DNA of 64,000 nt from Eucalyptus grandis (taxonomy: Eukaryota > Streptophyta > Magnoliopsida > Myrtales > Myrtaceae), in assembly GCF_016545825.1 (NCBI RefSeq), contig NC_052614.1, positions 58,287,864-58,351,863 on the forward strand, written 5' to 3'. The notes under the pieces were generated by a model. The model was not told the DNA's origin. It searched no databases and worked only from the letters and a program-made list of their open reading frames with translations. Positions 36,701 through 50,279 of this stretch are shown one piece after another; positions within the stretch are counted from its first letter, which is position 1, and the number at the start of each line of letters is the position of its first letter. A program made the position numbers and the translations under genes.

Positions 36701-39623
36701 CGGCGGAGGGAAGCCAGGCTTAGGCAAGGGCTGCCCTCCCCAGATCCAATGAGGGCAACCCTTGCCTAGGCCGGATCTGGCAAGGAATGCCCTCGCTAGA
36801 TCTAGCGAGGGCCTAGGTCGGCAAGGTCGGCGAGGCTGTCCTCGCCCTCACCAACCCAGGCGAGGGAGACCCTTGCCCAACGCCGGCGAGGGCCACCCTC
36901 GCCTGAGTCTAACCTCCCTCCACAGGCCATAGCGGAGGGAAAAGAGAAGAAAAAAGAAAGAAAAGGAAACACAAATAAAAAATAAATAAAAGACGAAAAT
37001 GCCCTATAATTTGGGATAAATGCGTCACGCAGATACAAATTTAGGGTTTTTGGTGCCACAAAAAAAAATTGAGGTAAATTCTTTACCAAAAAAAAAAAAA
37101 AAATTGAGGTAAATTTATTACAGTTGACCAAGCTTGGGGTTTTTTTGTGTCACAAAAAAATTCATGATAAATTTGTCACATTAGGCAAAGTTTTGGATTT
37201 TTAGTGACTTTTTCTTCACAAATTAATATCATCTATGAACTATTTATGAAAAAAAAAATCAAGATACCTCATTGTGCATATGTTTTCAATGTACTCCTAA
37301 ATATTCCTCTACGTCTTACATGCTTTGAATAAAAGTGTCTTGCCAATATAATAAGAAAAATAGATAAATTCTTTGATATAGTAAATAAAGAGACTTGATA
37401 TATATTTTAGACTAATGAACTTGATAAAAAGTTCACCAAGAAAGTGAGCTTTTGAGATAAGAGGGACAAAAAAAAGATAAGTTATTATAAAATCAACGAT
37501 GAAGAAGAGACTTTTCAGTATCATACTATATCAAATAATGTCATTCTTCCTTATTATTAGTGAGATAATTTTACAAGTACAACATTGTAAGAATATCCGA
37601 GAATGCACTTTTCTTTAATATGCTATAAAACCAAACACGTGAAATGTTTAATTATGGTAATTTGCCAAATAGAAAAAGAAAAAATAGAAAACAATGGACT
37701 GAAGCCATCACATGAAACTGCAATTAAAAGATTGAGGACAATTTTGTCATTTTAGTGTAAATGATGGTGCATTTAGTTATTTAGGAGGTGGAAATAGCCA
37801 TGTCCTTAATCTAACAAGAAAATATCTTTCTTAACCAAGTCCTATTTTACAAACGTTTGCTCAAAGAGAAGCAGAGTATTCCTATAACTTCAAAATCCAT
37901 GCCAAAAGGGACCACAAATAATTTTCTCAGCCTGTCTTCACTCAGTGCAGCATGGCATAACTAAGTACATAATCTCTAGAAGAATCTGTTCTTCCTAATG
38001 CATAAATAAGTAAACTAAAGGCATTCTTATCAACCCAGTAAGTGCGAGTACATCTGAAACATTTTTTCTTTCTTTTGTGTGTTTGGACAATAGCATGTAT
38101 AGGATCTTAATGATGAAAGAACCATACCCATAGAAGCGGAGACAATCTCTATGCAGTGAATGACCACAGCTAGCAACCCTACTTGCAGCAGCATGATTGG
38201 AAAAGCTCAGCTCCAAAAATTTCCCAAAAGATAATCCCCACGCTGCATCAGACATAAGTACTCTTCTAGTTGCTGGAGGAAAGCCATTTTTTCGAGGACA
38301 CCGCAGACACCTGTGCCACATCCAGATTTTTCCTTCACGTTCTCCTGGTAAGAGAAACTCTGGAAGTCTTTTGACAGAAATTGTCAGGCTGCCTTGCCGG
38401 TGAGTGTAACAATGAACATGTGCTTCTGATGGCATGTCGCATGAGCGACAATGGTAATTCTGTCAAAAACCAAGTTCGTTAATAGTAGCTCATGCTTCTG
38501 AAGGAGAAGGATGAGCAAGGGAGCAGGAGTTGCTATTGCAAAAGCTATGCTCAGTGTGAGAAAAAATTAGTAAGGAAAGGATAAAGGTAATACTTGGTCA
38601 AACAAGTGATCCCGTAAGTACCGGCCCAAGGGCTTATCAAAGCATCCATAGTATTTAATGCGCAAGAGGTGAGCCCTTTCACATACAGTTCCTTTCCACA
38701 CACACCTTGTGGATAAAGAAACTAAAATGCTCTGATGATCGGAAGGAGAAGGAGGAAACTCTTCTTTTGAAGAGCCCATTTCCCCATTATAATTTTTCCC
38801 ATCTTTTGCAGCTGCCAAATCTGATTTCCCAACATTATCTGCTGGCAATGTAATATTATCGCCATGCCTATAATCGTCACTTTGTCGGACCTTCTCAGAA
38901 GTGGAAAGAGCATTAGAGACAAAACTGCTATCCGAACCATCTTTGAATGTGCTGGCAGATGTCATTGGAAAAGATTCCCCTCCACCCACCTCAAAATTCT
39001 CCGCATAATGGTTTGACAAAAGTTCATTGCTCTTAGGATCCAATTTATGCAAACCTGAAAGGGGGAAAAAAGAAAGAAAAGGTGAATGGGACAACTGAAC
39101 AAGTAGAACTAAGATAAGAGTCCTTATATGAAGTTTAAGAATAGAACCTTTAAAAGGAAAAAGAGACCTCGAACCTTCCATTTTGTCAGTGTCGGCAGAC
39201 AAGGATCCGCCTAAGGTAAAGCCTTTATCTAAACTCATTTCGCTAACTGGTCGTGCATCCAAAGGACTAGCAGATGTGACAGAGAAACCAGGTATGGTGG
39301 AAATGGACCTCTCAACACTTGATAATTTATCAGGTAATGCAACCGTTATCGGTGATCTCAAAGGTAGCTCTGGGAGTGATGCGCCCTCGTCAGCAAGAAA
39401 TGATGTCTCTAGCGCCAAGTGGTAAGCTGCAAAAATTCCATACTGAACAACATGTTTTACCTTCTTCAACTCGTCCCCATTGGCACCCTTGAGCAAAATC
39501 TGAAGCAAAGGACCCTTCTTGGTCATATGGAAAGCAACAAACTCAATACATTGCCAAGAAAAGCCATTTTGTTCATTCATATATTGATAAATGGAAAATC
39601 TCATTCAACCCTGACAGATGCTG

Positions 39624-39703
<80 letters not shown>

Positions 39704-42700
39704 GATAATGTCATAAATAGTCCACGAACTTTGGCTCAATGCACAATGTGGTCCCTAAACTTTTAATCTATTCGATGCGGTCCCTAAACTTCAGGACAAC
39801 ATTGCACATCGTGCTGAAGTTTAGGGATCATTTGTATCATTTTCCCTATATACAATTAAAAACTATTGGAGAGAACTAAATGCATAAAGCGAAGTTCTTT
39901 TACAAAAATTTCTCTTACAAGAAAATTATTTTCAAGAGTTCTAAATTACAACTACAATCAACTTAAAAGGAACCTTTACAATTGACGTACATCATAACCT
40001 CAATTAAGTCCAATGGCCCAAAAAGAGCTAATCTAATCCTCCCAGCTGCCATTCATGGGAAGTGGGACAATTGAAATTCCTCTGAAAGCCAATAAATATT
40101 GACAGCATTAATAATCTATTGTGGATAGCCTACCAACTCCACAACATTGCAATTGCCACCTTTTTAAAAAAAGATCCTTGCAAGTCTTTCCCACAAGTAT
40201 CTGCTCATTATTCCTTCTAAACTTCAACAAAAAAAATGATGTCACTTTAAAGGGTCATCATATCCTGCTTTTTATAGCCATAATTTAGTCAAAGGACTTA
40301 TCTAAATCCACCTTTTATAGTCTCATTTCTTTCCGATAGCATGGAGATTTTATTCAAATTGTACCAAGGAGGTAAAAATTCATCTGAAAACGTGATTTCA
40401 ACACAAAAATAGCAACTACACTAATGGCAGCAATTGGCCTAAATAAAGATTGTAACCGATATACCACCTCATTTAAAGAACTTAGCTATCAATTGTTGCA
40501 ATAGAATCTGGGAAGATCTAATAAATATTAAAGCAAAAACATGATGTAACAGTGAGTCCTCATGTCCACTGAGAAAATTTATCAAGCAATGCACCAGTCA
40601 ACCATATCAGATCAAGCACGGATCCCTGATTTTCACCATTTCCATTTGATCAAGCAGGAAAGAGGGAGAGGGCAGGGAAGATGGTTCACTCAGTATGTAG
40701 TAAGATATTTATGCCAGACTTACAGTACAACCAAAGGGCTTTGGGCAACCCTCAAAAAACATCAGTGTCTTTGCCAATTTCTTTCCTCCTTGGCCCGCAC
40801 TACCATGCTCTTCTATCAACTTCTCCACGTGAAACGTCTCACAATACCCCAATTTGGGTGATGTTAGATGATCGATTGAAGGAACTATCTGTGCACCGGT
40901 ACAGCGAGCTATACGCTCTAACAGTGACCTCTTAATATTCAAAACAAGGGATATATCTTTGCCAAGAAGATATTCTTGTGCATGGCGAGATACAGACTTC
41001 TCTACCAAAAGAACATCCGGATCATGCGCATTGATCTTCGCAACAGCCATTTTCAAGTGGTCCATTTCCTAAAAATTGCAGGAAGCACAAAACTTAAATC
41101 AGTTAAGATAAAATGTTTTAACACTGAAAGATTGTAAATACTTGGATACAAAGCCGTGATTTAGTCATATAGTGAGAACGGAAAGCAATAACATATGAAC
41201 CTGCTGCAACAATGTATCAAAGCTTGATAGATGATTAGTAACCCTCTGGTATTCCAAAGCTCCTCCCAGGATTAGAAGACGTGGCTTATCTATTTTCGAA
41301 GTCATCCGCCTGTGAGCCACATTTTTCTTGCAAACAACTCCTTTGACCACCTTACTGAGCAATCAAAATTGACATCATCATGTCAGTCTAATGATAAGTG
41401 TTAAGAACAGTGACAATAAACCCAACGTATAGTCTAGGGAAGGGGGGCACCTGATGAAATAAGAAAGGTTATGGGGCTTAGTCATAAAGAAAGGAAGAAT
41501 ACAGATAAGTTATGACACAATTTAGCAGATAAAACTAAGCAACTCTAAATTTATGGCTTTACGCAACAAATTAACACATCTCATCAGATTCAATGAAAAC
41601 ATTGTGCAAACATTATCAAAACTTGAAATCAGGTCCATGAAATTCATGAGTTCAAAGAAAAAGATGCGAGGAAGCAAGATCAGCAAACAACTAAAAACGA
41701 ATCTCTTGGGGTGAAAATTAAAAAATATGGGATTGCACTCTCAAGGAAAATAATCACAATGTACTGATTAACCTATCTTGGCTCAATTAAGTTATGATAG
41801 TGTCCAAGTAATCAGATCATCTACCAAGTAAAGCTCAATGATCTGCATAGCTCACCCAAACACTTCAATAAATCAAATCAAGCATTTCAGTCTCTAATCT
41901 ACCCTTCATAAAACATGACGGTGTAGGCTTTGTCTTTCTTGCCGCAATCAAGTTCGACCTGAAGTTGATGCTCTAGCCCAAATAACAACTCGACTGTGAC
42001 AATCCGGAACAACCAAGTCCCACTCAAAACTTTCAATATCTTGTTGAGTTGAGTTTGGCCAGCTGAGGTTTAAATAAGCTCAGGTTAAACTTGATATTTA
42101 GCAGAGAATTTACCATCAAAGTCCAGCTCAAGTATTTCATTGCATTGACTTCACTTTCACTTTATTATACTGAAAAATTCACGCTGCCAGTTTTATATAT
42201 TATGGTCAAGACACTTCACATAACCTGCCTACAAATACCTCAATGAAAAATGTTGATATTTACTAAAATCTGATCAATTAGGAAAGCAGCTAGCAATATT
42301 GAAAGTGCAGGAAGCAGAAATTTAACAAGTTTCTACCACCTGTTCAATATTTATACCACCTTAGCCCTATGATGGGGACTAATAACCTCATATGATGCTG
42401 TACTGTCCATTAAAACCAACCGCCTAGAAGCATGTTAGCCTTGGGCACAGCTACTATATAAACTAAAAGTTTTGACAGGTGCCCAACTGGCAGTTTTGGG
42501 AGGAGAAAACTCCTTTAAACAATGCAACACACCCGAAGCAGATAAATGAAACTTACAAGAAAAGGTGAGAGAAAAGCTTTAGCAGAATAAATAACTCTAA
42601 ATAAAGTAGTCACATGCCCACGAGAGTACCTCTCATCCCGCCGCCCACATGCAATGCATTTAACCTTCACATATCCACCAGGGTCCATTCCTCCACCTTT

Positions 42701-44252
42701 ACTCATATCAGGCTTAAGAAGTGTGGCAGCCTCCCAAGAAAGAGATGCAATTATATCCAACCAATTATCTTTCCTATCTCCATCATCCATGGAAAGGTTT
42801 TCAACCTGCAAAAGTTGGGCTAGCAAAGCCCTAAAATGCCCTTCCACCACATTTTTCATGGCCTTCCTGTGCTCCTCATTTGACTTGTCCCTGCTACGGT
42901 ACTCCGCAATACCAAAGCTGTCTGAAGAGCGTAGATAACCCCACTCTCCGCTGGTGCCTTCCCCATCATCGTCAGATAGAATAGCTTCCCTTTCATCCTC
43001 CTCATCCTTTGGCTCAGGAATGTGCCAAAGTAACCCATTGTTCTCAAAGTCAACAGGTTCTGTATCAGTTTCTTCTAAGTCATGCATAGGAGCTTCACTA
43101 TCCAGACCCTGCTGCAGTTTCCCTTCTTGATCCCCTACTTCTTTACTACCATCTACAACTGGGGAAGCAAAATTCTCAAGTACGGGGGAGCAACTGACAT
43201 CTTTAGAACTGATGTTATCTTCATCAGGATGGGCTTCATATGGTCCATACATGCGGGCAATATCATCTACAATTACAGGACAATATTGCCTGGATTCAGA
43301 ATCTGAAGGATACCCACCGTAATAGTCATATTCATCATCACTCCTGGTATGAATAAGAAATTTTGAATAAGTCAGTTTATTAGACCTTAGAACATGGTAG
43401 TTTTCTTAAGCAACTAATTGACCGCATTAGAGAAAGGAACTCTTCAGGCGGGGAATAGAAGTAAGCTAGTTTCTATGACTCATATGCATCTGAAATGTTC
43501 TTGGATTTAAATAACACCAGCAACACAGATGCAGGAGCACATACTGATGCATTGACATCTGTGAAGAAATTAAAGCAGAGGGGTATGACTCCCCACACTG
43601 CTAACCATACCAGCATGAGCGAGAGATACCTATTTATGCAGAAGCTGTACTGGTTAGAAGATCGATCCCCTGCATCTTTGTAGGGTGGTATTCCTGTCAC
43701 AGAAGCTACATCATCTTGCTCGACTGCAGTTGGATCCATTTGAGAAGATTGAGGGCTAAGACCGGAATTGCGAGGCACACGCTGATAAGGTCCAGTTAAA
43801 TAAGGAGTGGAACCCACAGTACTGCTGCCACTATTACAGGTGCAGCTTGATTTGGTGCTCGCCAAGCTTGTTGCAGACGGTGATGGACTAAGGCCAGGTG
43901 TGGGTGCACTGGCACCGTTTCCATTATCAACTGCCACTATCCCCTGCTCCCATTGCTTATGGCAGTAGTTGCAAACCCTGATCCTCTCCCAATCTTCCTG
44001 TCCAGTCTTCTGCTCATCAGATGGGGCAGGAATGGAATTCGCCGTACACTTAGCACAGAAAACTCGTCCACATACTCGACAGTGATGCCTGCGGTTGAAG
44101 ACAGTGAACTGGGAATCACACTCATAACATACCCTGCAGCTGTGATCAGGCATCCAAAAGTCCCTCGATAACTGCGCTGGCTCGACCCTCCGAGGGATCC
44201 AGGACTTCACTAGGTCAACCAGCTCGGATAGTTTGTTGTCGGGGGTGCCCAT
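30764..44252 (-). CDS. FAB1: 1-phosphatidylinositol-3-phosphate 5-kinase, FAB1A/B (PIKfyve) type
   Basis: Twelve coding exons on the minus strand: 44252-43630, 43343-42630, 41354-41201, 41068-40724, 39499-39148, 39054-38594, 38459-38128, 35354-35231, 35143-34976, 33684-32146, 31662-31396 and 31090-30764. All have GT..AG borders and stay in frame: 5406 nt, 1801 aa, close to Arabidopsis FAB1A/B. The enzyme makes PI(3,5)P2 from PI3P on endosomes and controls vacuole morphology and trafficking. A FYVE finger at 33-103 (WMPD, RRHHCR 54-59, RVC 92-94) binds PI3P. A TCP1/CCT-like domain follows at about 430-690, then the Cys/His-rich FAB1 region (CYTHRQG ... CGHSLH) and the C-terminal PIPK domain with K1563 (FIIKQV), DLKGS at 1637 and MDYSLL near 1698. 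Start: MGTPDNKL matches the usual plant N-terminus better than an ATG six codons upstream. No lesion. FAB1A or FAB1B cannot be decided here. Confidence 0.95.
36470..37215. mobile_element. Foldback (MULE-like) element in FAB1 intron
   Basis: The left arm, from about 36490 (CACCAAAAACCCTAAACTTT ... AATGTGACAAATTTA), is the inverted counterpart of the right arm ending near 37212 (reverse complement CACTAAAAATCCAAAACTTT). Inside are a pyrimidine tract (36630-36690), a GC-rich core with GGCGAGG, CCTCGCC and GGCAAGG words (36691-36935), and a purine tract (36938-36975). It sits in the 2.8-kb intron 35355-38127. No transposase. Confidence 0.7.
39626..39700. repeat. (TA)n microsatellite, 75 bp, in FAB1 intron
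   Basis: Uninterrupted AT dinucleotides fill 39626-39700 in the intron 39500-40723, directly abutting a MITE. A frame of Ile-Tyr repeats across it is an artefact. Confidence 0.95.
39701..39847. mobile_element. 147-bp MITE with TA flanks (Stowaway/mariner-like)
   Basis: It begins AGGGATAATGTCATAAATAG and ends ATTTGTATCATTTTCCCT. The ends are imperfect inverted repeats (AGGGATAATG versus AGGGAAAATG) flanked by TA on both sides. An internal inverted pair (CCTAAACTTCAG/CTGAAGTTTAGG) makes it fold almost end to end. Confidence 0.7.
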
Positions 44253-44887
44253 CGACAACTTCCCACCCAAGCCCCCTCATCCCGATATTCTCATTTGCCA
44301 AGTCCAACAGTCCACCGCAACCAAACTAGGAAAATCAACAACCTGGAAAAAGCACATCAAAGCAAAACGCCATAAATATCACTGGCAGAGCAAAATTAAC
44401 CTCTTAGAGAACCAAAAGAAAAATACTCTGGATACTTTACATACGACCCAACAACCAAAATTCCCTACCAAACATGAATGGGCAATTTCTATTTCCAGAG
44501 AGGTGCGTAAATTGTATCGCAAAATCCAGGGACCGCATCATTTCCTACCCAGAAAAGAAAAATCAAAAAGGAAACGAAAGGAATCAAAATTACCTGCGAT
44601 TCTCCCTAAGCGAATCCGAATTCTTACGACATCAACTCTCTGCAGCCACGGCTGACATCAAAACAATAAAATTCAGGTCCATCGTTCCATAAAAGCACGC
44701 AAAATTTCATTCTCAATAAACAAACCCAACTCCAACTCAAACCCCGGAACAGCAAAGCTAAACTCTCCATCCAGCACCAACTAAACCTCCCCGCCACCCC
44801 CAAATGCCCAACACTCGACAAAAAATTAAACCCCACTAATCAACGCGAGCTCCAGCAAACTTCTCGACCCCAAATCAAACCACCCAT

Positions 44888-44923
<36 letters not shown>

Positions 44924-45060
44924 AGAAAAGAGCCCGACCCCGCAACGCTCCGATAGCAAAAACGACAGCACGAAATGGGAACCTACCCGAGCCCCCATCC
45001 CAAAACCTAAACCACCCCAACACCGCCAAGCTGCGTCAATCAACGACTTTTCCTCCTTTT
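44253..45060 (-). promoter_or_regulatory. FAB1 5' leader and proximal promoter, probable leader intron
   Basis: On the minus strand, GAATCGCAG/GTAATTTT (donor at 44593) and TTTTTCCAG/GTTGTTG (acceptor, exon resumes at 44342) could remove a 251-nt leader intron. Further out, a run of 33 A at 44889-44921 is a T33 tract in the sense of transcription. No confident TATA box. Confidence 0.4.
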
Positions 45061-46632
45061 CTATTTACGTGAACGGCAGCCAAACGCGCCCGCGTTCGGC
45101 ATTACCGTGACGGTGATAATTGCATGCAACAGGTGTCTGCATACGCGTGCTCCGTGCGTACGACCGAGCGAGAGAGATCACAGGATATGCGTGAGCGGAA
45201 AATTCTACCTTCTCCTCTCCCTCCCTCCGTCCCTCCCCCACCATGTGTTTGTCGAAATGCTTTTTCCTCCTTCTTTTCTTTTCTCGCCTCTGTTTTTCTT
45301 TCCTTCTTTTTCTCGGATTGCGGTTTGGGTTTTTTCTAATGGCCTGCGTTTTCTTTTCCGCCTGTGGCGCAGAGAAAATGACTTTTCAGGCGCTTATTCG
45401 ACTCGGAAATAAATAATATAATGTATATATATGGACCGCTATCGACCCGAAAATGAGATTAAAAAAAAAGTTGGCCAGGGAAAAGGGAAAAGGACAAAAA
45501 GAGGAGAGAGAAAAATGAAAAATCTCCGGGGCGGCGTCATTTTCTTTGGACCATTTTTCCTCCAACTTTTGGAAGGAATAAAATAAAAAAATTAGGTAAA
45601 ATGATTGAAATATCGCATAATAAAAAATGCGACCACGGAATAAATATAACCACTGATTGATTTCTCATTTATGAATAATTATTTAATTTAATGTTAAAGT
45701 AAGTAATTCATCTTAACTCCTGATATTATCGAAGATGGCTTGTCTTTCATCGGATTAGGAAAGAGACCTCGATTTGATTATGAAAATTCATGTTAAATAT
45801 TACCGTATCGCTAAGGAAGTGAGAAGCAAAATATGTTAAGCCACAAGGCACGTACTCCTTCCGTGAGAAATAAAAGGGTTAAATTCATAAATGTTCGCAA
45901 TATCATCGAAATCGTGACTATACGACTCGAATTTCATCAAACGATTTCATTCACACTCGGAATCATAAAATTAGTAAAATCATTATTTGAAAATTTGTAG
46001 AATCATGTGGAGTGGTAAGATTTTACTGATTTTGCAACTAAATTGATTCAAGACTAGCTTTTTCCCCGATCCCTTCAATCCTCCTATAGAGAGCAAACCC
46101 CTTTGGTGCAAAACCAAATGAAACAGGCCAATTAAGATGAGGTAGATGGTGGTTAACTAGATGGCGATGATTAAAAAAGATGGAAAATATTTGCACCCTT
46201 GATGAAGTGGAAAAGAAAAGAAAAAACAGGCGATGATTTGATTATTAACTGCTAATCATTGATTTTATGTCTTTTTGTAATTAATGATGAACTATAATGA
46301 ACTATAAGCTAATTTTTATGCCATAAAAAACCTCAAATCGATACATTCGTATCACATAAACCCTTTTATTTTAACAATCAATATGAATAATCTTAGAAAA
46401 TGTCATTACGTCATATATTATCAAGGATGACATGAGTTAAGTCAATATGGTCAAAAACCATCAGCCCAAAATAGAGCAGACATGGCGGTCCAATAAGTTA
46501 GTAATTAACCAGATTTGTCATTAATTTATATAGGTTGCTGGAGCTAGTCCCTTGAAAATGAAACTACACAGAGGTGCATTGAATGTAGACTTTCCAATTT
46601 TTTTGTTGCCCATGACAATTGTACAATTGAAC
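45061..46632. other. Intergenic, nothing recognised
   Basis: Includes a CT-rich, weakly open stretch (45100-45410, no known domain) and AT-rich DNA. It may contain distal FAB1 promoter sequence. Confidence 0.35.
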
Positions 46633-49600
46633 CTTGTAAAGACACTAGAGGGCTAGAGGAGTTTGACTTCTATGCCCTGGTTGGGAGGTCAAGTGAACAT
46701 CAAATGGCCTTCAACATGCCTAGGTGCAAGGGGGAAGTCAGCTCCGCTAATTTAATATGCACATGAAAAAGTCAAACTGCCACTCAGGCTATAAATTCAA
46801 AAAGTCCTCCAGATCAAGATAAGAAGGAAAAAAAATCAGAACAAAAGAAAAAGGATAAGAGAAAAAAAAAAAACTGCTAATTAAATTGATGGCGGCGTGA
46901 ACATTCAGTAGGGCCCCTTAGATTCTAAGCACATTTTAGGTCCATATTCATGGCGTTTTGGAAGCCCATTGTCACGGCCCAGTGAATCAAATCTCACCTG
47001 CCGCAGACCAAAAATCAAAGAAATTAGTAAAACGTTTCCTTAATTGTCATAATCAAATTCATTTCACATTACTAAGATGATCTAATTAGCAATTCTTCAG
47101 GGGTCCACCATGCTAATAACAATCGGCAGACACAGTGTTGTGCGATGTTACACAATGCAGACACTAACAACAGCGAAGTTTTTGGGCCAAATTGACATTC
47201 AATTAATTTTATCTTGTCATCGTTAAACCATGTCTTTTGGAATTGGAACAAGAAACACCTAGATAATTGTTTTTTTTTTTTGTGGATAAATTTGAAGGAA
47301 AGATAGCAAAGGAAGACTAAACCAAAGCCCAATATCTCTTTGCCCAATTGATGATATTATATTCATTGATCATGCACTTTATTACAGAGCTTGAATTGAA
47401 CATGTCATTGTAAAACTTATTATCTAATTACTCTTATTTCCTTTTCTTCACTATGCAATCATATGATTTATAACTTTCATCATCATCATCATCATCTGAA
47501 ATTTGCATATAGAGATGGCTAATTGGCCAATCCAACTTACATCAACAGAGTCGATCTAGAACGTCATTAATAAAAGTACAATTGAAATTTTAAGGGTGTT
47601 TGGTAGTAAAAAGAAGTTTTTTTTTTTCCTTTTTTTACTGTGGTAAACACGGGTATACCTTTAAATAAGAATAATCACCTTTTTACTAGTTTGACACTCG
47701 AACTTATCCAATTAGAAAGACCAATTTTTTGCCACACATTAAGTTTGGGTTCTCCATTCGACCTGGTTTGGCATTTTTCTAATATTATTTTTTCTCCAAG
47801 AAATTAGAAAGAAACCTGATTTGAGGAGGTGTCCATCTACATAAAAAGCCAAGAGGCTTTGCTTGCCAAGTCAAGGAATTTCTCTACACGTAAAGACATT
47901 ATTCACGAATCGAAGAAAATTTTATTTTATTGCATGCATTATTAATACCACCTATACATAGCATTATCTTTAGATAGCTCAAGCTAAATTCCAAGAAAAG
48001 TTAGGTGGCGACATCAAATAATAATAGAGAAAGTGGCGTGCATGGTCTTCACTCTTTCAGCACATATTTTATGGCCAAAAAAACAAAAAAAAAACAAAAT
48101 AATGATATACCCAGTATACAAGCACCACGTGTGACACCAAAAATACGATGAAGATAATGTAATAACTTATATACTTGTGGTGAGGATTTAATCAGGACTT
48201 TAGGCAATCAAAAGCAGCATTCTTGTGATCTATTTGATGGCCAAAAAAACAAAATAAAATAAAATAATGATATACCCAGTGGATAAGCACCACGTGTGAC
48301 ATCAACGGATCTATATAATTCCAAAAATACGACGAAAATAATGTAATAACTTACATACTTGTGGTGAGGATTTAATCAGGACTTTTAGGCAATCAAAAGC
48401 GGCATTCTTGTGATGGAAAATACGTGACCTCTTGGACATACTAACTTTTCGGGCCGTGACACAATCATATGTGATTTCTACTTATCCTTGTGCCAAGAGC
48501 AAGGCATGATTGACATATTCTACTTGTATGCGTCTTTCGTCTCTTTAATGCGTATGCTGTTCATGTTGGGAATGTCGGTTCGAAGGCAAGGACATGCTCG
48601 CTCGAGCTCCCCTCTCATCTTCCCAACTATGAGCGATGGTGTCGAGTCCAACTTGGAAGACCCTACCTGCTCTCGTTTAGCACCGCCAATTAAATATGGT
48701 AAGGACACATGTAAAGCTTAAGGACAGAGAGTTGATGCCGACTCGTTTCGTGTTTACATTATCGTCTCATGAGTTGGCAGCTTTTCCCCTTTTTTTATTA
48801 GGTGTTCATTCGCCGGGACAACGGTGGTCCCAGAGTTGCTTGCGGTACCCGAGACTTTGATGTTCAGTTGGAAAAAAAGAGACCAAAAAATTGTTCATTG
48901 GAATTGATCTTTGATCGGGTCCAATCCATCGGTGGACGAGGTGAGTACCTTATTGGTGACGAGACGAAAACAGTTGTCGGTGTTCGTTCGTTCCTAAACG
49001 TAATGAAACTCTTTTTTTGAATTTTTGAAATATCTCAATTATGATCTTTGACACATGATAGATCTGGTACACGATATACTTTCTTTATCCACACAAGTGC
49101 AAAGAAGTCCTCATCCAACCTTACCTCTAATAGCTAACAAGACAAGATGAATCAACCGTTTTAGCAAAGTCTGATTTGTTCTCACTCAATTATTCAAAGA
49201 ATTTATATTAAACCTTAAAGTATCTCAGTTTTGAGATTGGACAATAAAGTTTGGAGCCTTACGGAAATGGACTATTGTCTTTGATCTACTATGAGGATCG
49301 ATGCTATGGAATGTTGGATAACCAATTTAACCTCAATTTCTCACCGTGTCAAAATTTAATGCATTTAATCACGTTGTTTGATACATAATTGCGCACAAGC
49401 ACAATTTTAAATGCCTTGTGCAAAAACCTTTAACAACTTTAGTATCAAAACTTTTATGAATGATCAATTTAGTGTCAAAATTTTTTAAAAGTGTTTATTT
49501 AAGTTAATTAGTCATGTCAGATTTTCAGCCATCGAAATTACTTAGACGATTGCTCTATAAAAGTCATAAAACTTAAAATTAACACCCAAGTGGACATGCG

Positions 49601-49972
49601 ATAGTCATAATACCGATACCGTCCTTATCTTATGTAGTATAATTTTTCAACCTATAGAGAGGCTACTTTATTTCCATATGCCGTCTTGAAATGTATAGTG
49701 TTAGTTGTTTGGATACACGTGCAAGATGTGTTAGAAAAGTCTCATATCAAAAAATTAGTATAGTATTGAGTTATTAATATATCATAGTTGATTCATGACT
49801 TAATAGCTTAAACTTTTGAATGCAAGTAAATTCAATTGAATATATTCCCTGGCTCCCTCTTGACGGTCTCCCCAAGTGAAAATATCAGGCTTCTGCTGTG
49901 CGCTCCCACCATTAGTTGCCTTACACTAATTTTTTATACCATACTTACAAACTTCATTTGCCATCTTTGGGT
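46633..49972 (+). repeat. Segmental duplication, copy A
   Basis: Anchors shared in the same order with 54943-64000 include CTTGTAAAGACACTAGAG (46632), AAATGGCCTTCAACATGCCT (46701), GAAGGAAAGATAGCAAAG (47294), TTGATCATGCACTTTATT (47367), CATCATCATCATCATCTG (47482), TATGCGTCTTTCGTCTC (48527), TAGAGAGGCTACTTTAT (49655) and CTAATTTTTTATACCATACTT (about 49927). Copies are diverged, with many indels. No open frame is conserved in both, so the unit may be promoter/non-coding DNA or a very decayed gene. Frames at 48488-48721 and 48802-49020 are motif-free. Confidence 0.8.
48060..48418 (+). repeat. About 180-bp tandem duplication with CACGTG box, inside copy A
   Basis: ATGGCCAAAAAAACAAAA begins near 48071 and 48237. 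Each unit carries ATGATATACCCAGT, AAGCACCACGTGTGACA, AATGTAATAACTTA and TGTGGTGAGGATTTAATCAG. Copy B has a single counterpart near 63090-63260. The CACGTG G-box context is kept in all three. Confidence 0.85.
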
Positions 49973-50279
49973 GTCATTTATTATAACAGGGCCCTTTATC
50001 TAGCTCATTAAACTAAACAATGTCAAAGTTGGTTGTCAAATAAGATAACTTAGGTCCAAAGTATATGTTGTAATATAGCATGGAAGCTAATAACATTTTG
50101 CAGTTAAATCAATGCAAAATCACCTAAGAAATAAATAAGAAACAATAAAGGACACTAAAAGTTTGTGTAGTTCAGTTCGAGTATCGACACTTACTTCACA
50201 AGGAGAGCGAGTTGCAAGAAATCCACTATGAATCTAGAGAATACAAAGTTAATAATCGCTCATATGCTATAGTGTTTTC

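Noticed and set aside
36567..37131. ORFs within the FAB1 intronic foldback element
   Set aside because: Produced by the pyrimidine tract and GC core; no conserved domain.
39419..39766. ORF containing a long Ile-Tyr repeat
   Set aside because: Direct translation of the (TA)n microsatellite and MITE inside a FAB1 intron.
48488..49020. Candidate small genes in duplication copy A
   Set aside because: Neither frame is conserved in copy B and neither shows a recognisable motif.
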